NCBI GenBank assembly: GCA_038224615.1 | Contig: JBBRFH010000093.1 | Location: 1 to 11,763, forward strand | Length of the DNA: 11,763 nucleotides | DNA from: JBBRFH01 sp038224615 | GTDB lineage: Bacteria > Planctomycetota > Phycisphaerae > Tepidisphaerales > Tepidisphaeraceae | Direction: 5' to 3' | In this document: in pieces, positions 6,413 to 11,763 of the stretch | Layout: the number at the start of each line of letters is the position of its first letter | Position numbering within the stretch: the first letter of the stretch is position 1 | Notes under the pieces: model-generated | What the model was told of the DNA's origin: nothing | Seen by the model: only the letters and a program-made list of their open reading frames with translations | Database searches by the model: none | Position numbers and translations under genes: made by a program

Positions 6413-6877
6413 TCACGGCGACTTGGAGTCGAGAATGACGGTGACGGGTCCGTCGTTGTCGATCCGAATCGACATGTCCGCACCGAACGCGCCCGTGGCG
6501 ATGGGGAGCGTCGTCGTCTCACGGGCAAGCGTGACGAAGCGGGCGAACATCGGCCTGGCATCGAGGGGCGGCATGGCGCGATCGAAGCCGGGGCGACGGC
6601 CTTTCATCTGAGCGCTGACGGTGAAATTGCTGACCAGCAGCAATCCGGTTTCGCCCTCGGCGGCGATCTGCGTGACGTCGACGTCGAACGCCTTGTCTGC
6701 GGCGGCGCTCGGGAAGACGCGGAGCGTGAGCAGCTTGTTGATCATCCACTTGAGATCGGCGTCGGTGTCTTCTCGCACGATCGACGCCAGCACGCACAGC
6801 CCGCGGCCGATCTCGCCGATGACCGCCCCGCCGACAACCACACGGGCACTGCTGACACGCTGAACGACGGCCATCAT
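6413..6877 (-). CDS. dtd: D-aminoacyl-tRNA deacylase
   Basis: DTD hydrolyses D-amino acids (and glycine mischarged on tRNA-Ala) from tRNA, protecting translation from D-residues. The 154-residue protein shows the family start AVVQRVSSARV, the SNFTVSAQ motif (usually SQFTL; T86 is the expected active-site threonine), GRRPGFDRAMPP (93-104) and the cross-subunit Gly-cisPro motif NDGPVTV (GP 143-144). Asn in place of Gln in the SQFT motif is a mild variation. The first of two adjacent ATGs (6877) gives the usual spacing to VVQRV. Its start overlaps the mtaB stop by four bases (ATGA), so the two genes are probably cotranscribed and translationally coupled. Confidence 0.95.
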   Translation of the reverse strand: MMAVVQRVSSARVVVGGAVIGEIGRGLCVLASIVREDTDADLKWMINKLLTLRVFPSAAADKAFDVDVTQIAAEGETGLLLVSNFTVSAQMKGRRPGFDRAMPPLDARPMFARFVTLARETTTLPIATGAFGADMSIRIDNDGPVTVILDSKSP

Positions 6878-8349
6878 GCGGGCACCAGTTCCTTCGCGAT
6901 TTTCTCGACCACTTCAATGAACGACCCGTGAATCCGCGCCGGTGTGACGCGGTCGATGCACACACGAACGAGATCGCCGGTGCGGATGTTTTCATCGGCG
7001 TCGAAGTACACGTCGAAGTAACGCTCACTGCGGCCGTGACGGAGCGTGCCACGTTCGACCAGCAGCGTTACGGTTTCCCCGATGAACTGTTGCGCGAAGG
7101 TGCGAGCGTGATCGGCGGCGCGGTCATGGAGGATCTTCATGCGCTGGTTGGCGGTCGCGTGGTCGATCGCCTTCTCCTTCCACCGTGCGGCGGCGGTGTT
7201 CGGACGCGCGCTGTAGGTGAAAGCGTGGACATGGGTGAAGCGCGCACGCTCGACGACGTCGAGCGTGTGTGCGAACTCTTCCTCGGTCTCACCGGGGAAG
7301 CCGGCGATGATGTCGGTCGTGATCGCCGGGCGATCGAACGCATCGTTCACCTGCCCCACCATATCGAGGAACTGGCTGCGCGTGTACTGGCGATTCATCC
7401 GCCGCAAGATCGCGTCTGATCCGCTTTGTAATGGCAGGTGGAAGTGCGGGACCACCTGCGCGTGTCGGCGGAGCGATTGGATCAGCATGTCGTCGAGATC
7501 GCCAGGCTCAAGTGAGCTGAGTCGCAGCCGGACGAGGCCGGGAACGCGCGTGCAGAGCGCATCGATCAACTCGGCCAGCGGTTTGCTCGTCGATTGCGAT
7601 TGCCTGCGACGCAGCGCAGTGGGTTGTCCGTACGCACCGAGAAAAATTCCGGTGAGGACGAGCTCCTGATGCCCCGCCGCGACGAGCTGCTGTGCTTCGA
7701 GCACGGCGTCATCGGGCGATTTGCTCCACAGCGTCGGGCGAAGCTGCGGGATGATGCAGTAGGTGCAGTGCGCGTCGCAACCGTCCTGAATCTTTAGAAA
7801 CGCCCGCTGGTGCGTGTCCTGATGATGATCGAGCAGCGGCAGCGATGTCGTGCCGTGAGCACCACGCGGCGGAGTTGAACCACCAAAAATACCAAGGGCG
7901 CCAGGCAGACTTGCGTCGCTGATCCCAGTCTTGGTGTCCCTGCTGTCCTTGGTGGTTGAACGGTGTTCCCATGCATCCAGCAGCTTCGTCAGCTCCGCGT
8001 TGACGTCATCGTGATGCGTGATGACGGCGTCGACGCCGGGCAGCTTCTCGGCGGCATCGCGATCGCTCGTCGCCCAGCAGCCGGTGACGATCACCCTGGC
8101 ATCAGGCTGTTTGTCGATTGCCGGCTCATCGTCCGATTGCCCGAGCACCGTCAATCGCGTCGCCCGTCGCACCGCCTGCCGCGATCCCTTGGCCGCCATC
8201 GACGTCACCGAGCAGGTGTGTACGACGCGCACATCGCCCGCGGGCGCATCGACCTGTATGAGTCCGCGCGACCGCAGCACCATGGCGATCTGCTCGGCCT
8301 CATAGTGGTTGACGCGACAACCGAGGATGGTGATGGAGAAGGAGTTCAT
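6874..8349 (-). CDS. mtaB: tRNA threonylcarbamoyladenosine (t6A37) methylthiotransferase, MtaB-type, with repeat insertion
   Basis: This radical-SAM enzyme adds a methylthio group to t6A at position 37 of ANN-reading tRNAs, giving ms2t6A. The 491 residues contain the N-terminal MTTase domain with cluster cysteines C11 (LGCRVNHYE), C46 (HTCSVT) and C91 (TGCWA). The radical-SAM motif CDAHCTYC follows (C191, C195, C198), then LVLTGIFLGAYG, LPLQSGSD, and a C-terminal TRAM RNA-binding domain. GCRVN favours MtaB over MiaB. The gap between C91 and C191 is about 30 residues longer than in E. coli MiaB (recalled as 87 to 157) and coincides with an in-frame palindromic repeat at 7874-7961. An in-frame ATG at 8394 would add 15 residues encoded by a family B repeat; the start at 8349 gives the normal MNSFSITILGC opening. 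Confidence 0.92.
   Translation of the reverse strand: MNSFSITILGCRVNHYEAEQIAMVLRSRGLIQVDAPAGDVRVVHTCSVTSMAAKGSRQAVRRATRLTVLGQSDDEPAIDKQPDARVIVTGCWATSDRDAAEKLPGVDAVITHHDDVNAELTKLLDAWEHRSTTKDSRDTKTGISDASLPGALGIFGGSTPPRGAHGTTSLPLLDHHQDTHQRAFLKIQDGCDAHCTYCIIPQLRPTLWSKSPDDAVLEAQQLVAAGHQELVLTGIFLGAYGQPTALRRRQSQSTSKPLAELIDALCTRVPGLVRLRLSSLEPGDLDDMLIQSLRRHAQVVPHFHLPLQSGSDAILRRMNRQYTRSQFLDMVGQVNDAFDRPAITTDIIAGFPGETEEEFAHTLDVVERARFTHVHAFTYSARPNTAAARWKEKAIDHATANQRMKILHDRAADHARTFAQQFIGETVTLLVERGTLRHGRSERYFDVYFDADENIRTGDLVRVCIDRVTPARIHGSFIEVVEKIAKELVPA
7874..7961. repeat. Nonamer palindromic element (family E) inserted in frame in mtaB
   Basis: Outer arms 7874-7886 and 7949-7961 pair at 12 of 13 positions, including AACCACCAA/TTGGTGGTT, and weaker pairing continues inward. 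On the coding (-) strand the right side reads as 9-base units CACCAAGGA, CAGCAGGGA, CACCAAGAC, translated as tripeptide-like TKD, SRD, TKT. It is translated from about R130 to about S159 of MtaB. It resembles the CACCAAGGACACCAAG-type intergenic repeats that I recall from several environmental phyla. Confidence 0.8.
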
Positions 8350-8361
8350 TTGGTCAAGAGA

Positions 8362-8452
8362 GTCGATAGTAGAGAGTCGATAGTCGATAGCCAAAGCTTG
8401 TGCTATCGACTATCGACTATCGACTCCTGACTATCGACTCCTGACTATCGAC
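8362..8452. repeat. Family B heptamer hairpin, copy 3 with extended right side
   Basis: Arms 8362-8391 and 8402-8431 pair at 25 of 30 positions around a 10-base loop. The right side continues with more 7-base units to 8452: CTATCGA and CTCCTGA alternate, seven units in all. It lies between the divergent mtaB and tRNA-binding genes, so it would be in the 5' leader of mtaB and possibly upstream of the other promoter. Confidence 0.88.
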
Positions 8453-8517
8453 TTCCACCCAATCATACCCGCACCCGTTCGCCGACACGCAATTCGTGCG
8501 ATACACTCACGGTCATC

Positions 8518-8871
8518 ATGAGTGAACAAAGTGAGCAATCGGCCACGATCCAGTACGACGACTTCGCGAAGGTGCAACTGCGCGTGGCGACGATCGTCGA
8601 AGCGATGCCGATCGAGAAGTCGAAGAAATTGATGCGTCTGCAGGTCGATCTCGGCACGGAGAAGCGCCAGATCCTCGCCGGCATCAAGGAGCACTACACC
8701 GCCGAGCAACTGGTGGGCAAACAGATCGTGGTCGTGGTGAACCTCGCGGCGCGCGAGGTCATCAAAGGCGAAGTCAGCAACGGCATGCTCCTGGCCGCCA
8801 GCGACGCCTCGGGCAAGCTCGTCATCATCTCCCCCAGCGCAGAGATATCCGCCGGGGCACAAGTGCGATGA
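8518..8871 (+). CDS. Stand-alone tRNA-binding OB-fold protein (MetRS C-terminal / CsaA-like)
   Basis: The 117-residue protein is a single tRNA-binding domain like that fused to the C-terminus of many methionyl-tRNA synthetases (MetG beta part) and found alone as CsaA or Trbp111. Family phrases visible are FAKVQLRVATIVEA (16-29), KKLMRLQVDLGTEKRQILAGI (36-56), LVGKQIVVVVNLA (65-77) and SNGMLLAA (87-94). Such proteins bind the tRNA elbow as dimers; CsaA has also been described as a secretion chaperone, so the exact role is open. No MetRS catalytic domain is adjacent. The NLxPR segment is altered to NLAAREV. It diverges from mtaB and precedes recN. Confidence 0.88.
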   Translation: MSEQSEQSATIQYDDFAKVQLRVATIVEAMPIEKSKKLMRLQVDLGTEKRQILAGIKEHYTAEQLVGKQIVVVVNLAAREVIKGEVSNGMLLAASDASGKLVIISPSAEISAGAQVR

Positions 8872-8939
8872 GTGTTGCGTGATGCGTGATGCGTGGAGCG
8901 CGACGCTGCATTCTCACGTCACACTCATCACGACACACG
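8871..8939. repeat. Family D heptamer hairpin (before recN)
   Basis: The left arm 8871-8898 and right arm 8912-8939 pair at 18 of 28 positions. The left reads as 7-base units TGCGTGA, TGCGTGA, TGCGTGG; the right as TCTCACG, TCACACT, CATCACG, ACACACG. It begins at the last base of the upstream stop codon and ends 14 bases before the recN ATG. Pairing is weaker than in A and B, but periodicity and placement are the same. Confidence 0.7.
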
Positions 8940-8953
8940 TTTCCTTTTCTCCA

Positions 8954-10711
8954 ATGCTTCGAGAACTGCACATCTCCAACCTCGCCGTTATCGCCGACGC
9001 ACGGATTGACCTTGCAGGCGGTTTGAACTGTTTCACCGGGGCGACGGGCGCGGGCAAATCGCTGGTCATCGGCGCGATCGAGCTGCTACTGGGCTTGCGC
9101 TCGGCGGCGGACATGCTGCGACGCGGGGCGGACGAGGCACGCGTGTCCGGCGTCTTTGAACTGACCGACCCGCGCCTGCTCAAGCAGATCGAAGCCTGCT
9201 GCGACGCCACCCTCAGTGCAGGCGACGGCCAGGTGCTGCTGACCCGGCGGATCTACGCATCCGGCCGATCGAGCATCAGCCTCAATGGCAATCCGATCAC
9301 GCTGGCGATGCTCAAAAGCGTCGCCGAGGCGCTGGTGGATGTTCATGGACAGCACGATCATCAATACCTCCTGAAACCGTCGAATCAGTTGGCGGTCGTC
9401 GATGAGTTCGCCGGCGCGCTGGACCTGCGGGAAAAGTACGCCAACGTCTATCACGACCTGCAGCAGGCCAGAGCGCGACTCCAAGAGCTGGAGACCGGCG
9501 CCAAACTCCGATTGCAGCAGCTCGACTTTGCGAAGTTCCAGCTCAACGAAATCGAATCGGCCGAACTGCAGCCGGGCGAATACGACGAACTCTCCGCCCG
9601 GGCGCAGGTGCTCAACAACCTCGAAAGACTCCGTACCGAAGCCGGTGGCGTACACGGCGTGCTCTGCGATGCCGACGACTCGATCGTCGAACGCCTGCAG
9701 ACGGTCAGCGGCACGCTCGATGAACTGGCGGATGTCGACCCGTCACTCAAGGCCATCGCCGACACCGTGAAGGGCGCGACGCTGCAACTGTCCGAGTCCG
9801 CGTTCGACCTCGGGCGATACCTCAGCCGGCTCGATCTCGATCCGCAGGAGCTGGGCGAAGTCAACGAGCGCTTAAACATCATCAACCGCCTCCTGAAAAA
9901 GTACGGCCCGACCATCGAGGCCACGCTCGAGCTGCGCGACGCGCTGTCGGCGCAGGTGAAATCGCTCGAACGCGCCGGCGACGACGCCGAAGGAATTCGT
10001 CAGCAGCTCGCGCCGCTCAGCGCGCAACTCACCAAGCTCGCTCGCGACCTCACCGCCAAGCGTTCCGCCGCCGCCAGGAAGCTCAAGCCGCAGATCGAAG
10101 CGCACCTCGCCGAACTGGGCATGGAGAAGGCGACGTTCACCGTCAGCGTTCGTCCGATCGATCCCGCACCGAGCGGCGCGGACGAAGTCGAGTTTCTCGT
10201 CCGCACCAATCCCGGCCTCGCCGAAGCGCCGTTGCGAAAGATCGCGTCCGGCGGCGAACTCGGGCGAATCATGCTGGCGCTTAAGAGCGTGCTGGCCGCG
10301 GGCGATCGCGTGTCGGTGCTGGTCTTTGACGAAATCGACGCCAACATCGGCGGCCGGCTTGGGTCGGTCATCGGCGCGAAACTTCGAGCGATATCGAGGC
10401 ATCACCAGGTCCTGTGCATCACGCACCTGCCGCAGATCGCCTGCTACGCCGACCGGCACCTCACCGTCCGCAAGGAGCAGACGGGCAAGGAAACACGCAC
10501 CAGCGTTCGCACGATGGTCGGCGACGAGCGGATCGAGGAGATCGCCGAGATGATCGGCGGACACCACATTACCGATACCACGCGCGCCCAGGCGCGTGAA
10601 CTGCTCGACGCCGCAGCGCCCCCCGCCGCTTCGACATCGACGCGCGGCAACGGCACGTATAAGCGCGGTCCACGCAAACAATCCGGCGTTCCACGCAAAC
10701 AATCCGCTTGA
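8954..10711 (+). CDS. recN: DNA repair protein RecN
   Basis: RecN is an SMC-like ATPase acting early in recombinational repair of double-strand breaks. The 585 residues show Walker A GATGAGKS (29-36) in the family context LNCFTGATGAGKS, the HGQHDHQYLL motif typical of RecN, a coiled-coil middle (about 180-390), the ABC signature SGGELGR (432-438), Walker B VLVFDEID (455-462) and the H-loop region CITHLPQIA. The start at 8954 (MLRELHISNLAVI) matches family N-termini; an in-frame ATG at 8879 lies in repeat sequence. The protein ends in a basic tail containing two PRKQS copies from a 21-base repeat, which is not typical. The next gene starts 49 bases later. Confidence 0.96.
   Translation: MLRELHISNLAVIADARIDLAGGLNCFTGATGAGKSLVIGAIELLLGLRSAADMLRRGADEARVSGVFELTDPRLLKQIEACCDATLSAGDGQVLLTRRIYASGRSSISLNGNPITLAMLKSVAEALVDVHGQHDHQYLLKPSNQLAVVDEFAGALDLREKYANVYHDLQQARARLQELETGAKLRLQQLDFAKFQLNEIESAELQPGEYDELSARAQVLNNLERLRTEAGGVHGVLCDADDSIVERLQTVSGTLDELADVDPSLKAIADTVKGATLQLSESAFDLGRYLSRLDLDPQELGEVNERLNIINRLLKKYGPTIEATLELRDALSAQVKSLERAGDDAEGIRQQLAPLSAQLTKLARDLTAKRSAAARKLKPQIEAHLAELGMEKATFTVSVRPIDPAPSGADEVEFLVRTNPGLAEAPLRKIASGGELGRIMLALKSVLAAGDRVSVLVFDEIDANIGGRLGSVIGAKLRAISRHHQVLCITHLPQIACYADRHLTVRKEQTGKETRTSVRTMVGDERIEEIAEMIGGHHITDTTRAQARELLDAAAPPAASTSTRGNGTYKRGPRKQSGVPRKQSA
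10670..10706 (+). repeat. Two-copy 21-base direct repeat at the recN 3' end
   Basis: CCACGCAAACAATCCG occurs at 10670-10685 and again at 10691-10706 with a period of 21 bases. It encodes two PRKQS heptads at the end of RecN. The identical copies suggest a recent in-frame duplication. Confidence 0.85.
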
Positions 10712-10760
10712 GCCATGCGCGGACTGCGGCCACAATATCCACGGAGGCCAGACAGCGCGC

Positions 10761-11477
10761 GTGAGTGATTCCGCCGACTCATCCTCGCCGAGCCCGTCGG
10801 ACCAGCAGCACGACGTCTTCGGTCCGCCACCCGAGGCGATCGAAGTGCATTGTCTGCACTGCGATCATAGTTACATGAGCGACCTCATCATCGCCATCCA
10901 GGCCGCCGACGGCTCGATCCATTACGCATGTCCCGTCCCCAATTGCGATGGCATGGGCTTCGGCTTTGACATCCATCCGACCGATCCGACCTGGTGCAGC
11001 GAAGAGATGGGCTACTTCCAGTCATGGGACGATGACGAGGAGGAAGGTGACTTCCTCGACGATGACGGGAATGACGGCAGTAATCCATTTGCGATCGATC
11101 AGTCGAATGAGGACGACGACGGCACCGGCGAATGGATCGCCGAGGAGGTCAGCGAGTCGGCCGGGCAGTTTGATCCGCCCAAGGACTGGACGCCCGACAT
11201 CGATCGCGAGGACGGCGACACCGGTGAGTTCGACCTCTTCGCGCCCGAGAACGGTGACGACGCCCCCTTTGACGACCCCGATTCCCAGTACGTCCGTCCC
11301 GCGCCACGGCACTTCACGCGTGAAGACTACGACAAGGCCAAGGCCGACGGCGTCTACGACAGGCTCGCCGAGTCGATCCGCGAATGGTGGAACGCGTGCG
11401 AACGCAGCCGCAAGGAAGGCCACGCTCGCAGGCCCAGCGACGACCCGTCCTTCAGCGACGACGACATCCCCTTTTGA
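10761..11477 (+). CDS. Acidic zinc-ribbon protein of unknown function with an SSB-like C-terminal tip
   Basis: I do not recognise the family. From the GTG at 10761 it has 238 residues. The frame stays open upstream into recN but offers no good start until this GTG; GGAGG at 10743-10747 precedes it at a longish 13 bases. The N-terminal part holds a likely zinc ribbon: CLHC (31-34) and CPVPNC (57-62), with a further C79. The middle is strongly acidic (runs such as DDDEEEGD and EDDDGTGE) and probably disordered. A helical segment follows (HFTREDYDKAKADGVYDRLAESIREWWNACERSRKEG). The last eight residues FSDDDIPF nearly equal those of SSB in this window (FNDDEIPF). That tip is the SSB docking peptide for repair and replication partners, so a DNA-repair link is plausible, supported only by the tip and recN next door. 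Confidence 0.8.
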   Translation: MSDSADSSSPSPSDQQHDVFGPPPEAIEVHCLHCDHSYMSDLIIAIQAADGSIHYACPVPNCDGMGFGFDIHPTDPTWCSEEMGYFQSWDDDEEEGDFLDDDGNDGSNPFAIDQSNEDDDGTGEWIAEEVSESAGQFDPPKDWTPDIDREDGDTGEFDLFAPENGDDAPFDDPDSQYVRPAPRHFTREDYDKAKADGVYDRLAESIREWWNACERSRKEGHARRPSDDPSFSDDDIPF

Positions 11478-11674
11478 ATGCACGGTCGAGATTCGCGAAC
11501 GCCGCAACGGACGGCCCTTCAGGCCTGCCGCGAAACAGCAACTCGTGCTATTCGAGAATCACGGACGGCATCTTTCCCCCTTCCGTTCGGGGTGAAACCA
11601 AATCGCGTCGCCGCGGCGTCGCAAACACATTCATACGTTTCCGGTGTGAAACCCGCGCCCAAATGCCAATGCGA
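11478..11674. other. Non-coding stretch after the zinc-ribbon gene
   Basis: No gene is supported; the frames that cross it lack family features. An 8-bp hairpin with a one-base bulge occurs at 11573-11599 (TTTCCCCC with GGGG-T-GAAA), not followed by a T-run, and CGCCGCGGCG near 11608 is a short palindrome. I see no promoter or RNA gene. Confidence 0.4.
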
Positions 11675-11763
11675 GCCGCGAAGATGCGACGAGCGCGAAG
11701 GAAGACGCGAAGAATGTCCATTTCGCTATTTTTTTAGGTTTCCCTTCGCGTTGATCATCGCGC
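11675..11763. repeat. Family F CGCGAAG palindromic element, cut by the window edge
   Basis: CGCGAAG-like units recur at 11677, 11694 and 11706, with a degenerate GCGA at 11686, at roughly 8-12 base spacing. The other arm contains CTTCGCG (11744-11750) and ATCGCGC at the edge, complementary to the left side. The right boundary is outside the window. Confidence 0.6.
11707..11735 (+). terminator. Weak intrinsic-terminator-like site
   Basis: GCGAA (11707-11711) pairs with TTCGC (11722-11726) and is followed by TATTTTTTT, the only long T-run after a hairpin in the window. The five-base stem is short and overlaps family F, so termination of the recN-side transcript here is possible but unproven. 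Confidence 0.35.

Noticed and set aside
8478..8507. Possible promoter TTCGCC / TACACT before the tRNA-binding gene
   Set aside because: The boxes match the consensus poorly, the spacing is 18 bases, and the -10 box is only about ten bases from the start codon; too weak to list.
10596..10760. Upstream extension of the zinc-ribbon protein into recN, including a CADC motif
   Set aside because: It would overlap recN by more than 100 bases, and the Pro/Arg/Ala-rich residues look like out-of-frame recN; the GTG at 10761 is more economical.
11384..11737. A 117-residue + frame at the right end
   Set aside because: Arg-rich out-of-frame product overlapping the zinc-ribbon gene and the terminal repeat, without a ribosome site.

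Overview
The window is a compact, GC-rich bacterial chromosome segment carrying mainly translation and DNA-maintenance genes. Several starts lack a clear Shine-Dalgarno sequence, the ribosomal proteins carry long low-complexity tails, and the gaps are full of short palindromic repeats. From gene content and style I infer a planctomycete-like organism, possibly Phycisphaerae. This is inference only; no 16S or marker search was possible.

Layout. The window opens with the 3' end of an unidentified gene (2-127), a degenerate stretch, and a tRNA-Gln(UUG) gene (446-516). A + strand block follows: prs, rplY/ctc (L25), pth, rpsF (S6), ssb, rplI (L9) (674-5025). rpsR, which usually sits between ssb and rplI, is absent. 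After a 373-base non-coding, hairpin-bearing gap comes an aldo/keto reductase (5399-6388). It converges on a minus-strand pair, mtaB-dtd, which overlap by 4 bases (8349-6413). Divergent from mtaB are a stand-alone tRNA-binding OB-fold protein (8518-8871), recN (8954-10711) and an acidic zinc-ribbon protein of unknown function (10761-11477) whose last residues copy the SSB C-terminal tip.

The most unusual content is the repeats. Nearly every gap between co-directional genes holds a hairpin whose arms are quasi-tandem arrays of a 7-base unit, in at least four unrelated sequence families (A: CGAATGA-like, three copies; B: GTCGATA-like, three copies; C: GTTACTT-like; D: GCGTGAT-like). The left arm usually starts within a few bases of a stop codon; one element even supplies the pth stop. 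A further hairpin, built on a 9-base unit, lies in frame inside mtaB and is translated as about 30 extra residues between its two cysteine clusters. Another palindromic element is cut by the right edge.

Functionally the genes concern nucleotide precursor supply (PRPP), ribosome assembly, translation quality control (Pth, Dtd, tRNA thiomethylation), and single-strand DNA handling and break repair (SSB, RecN, possibly the SSB-tipped protein).
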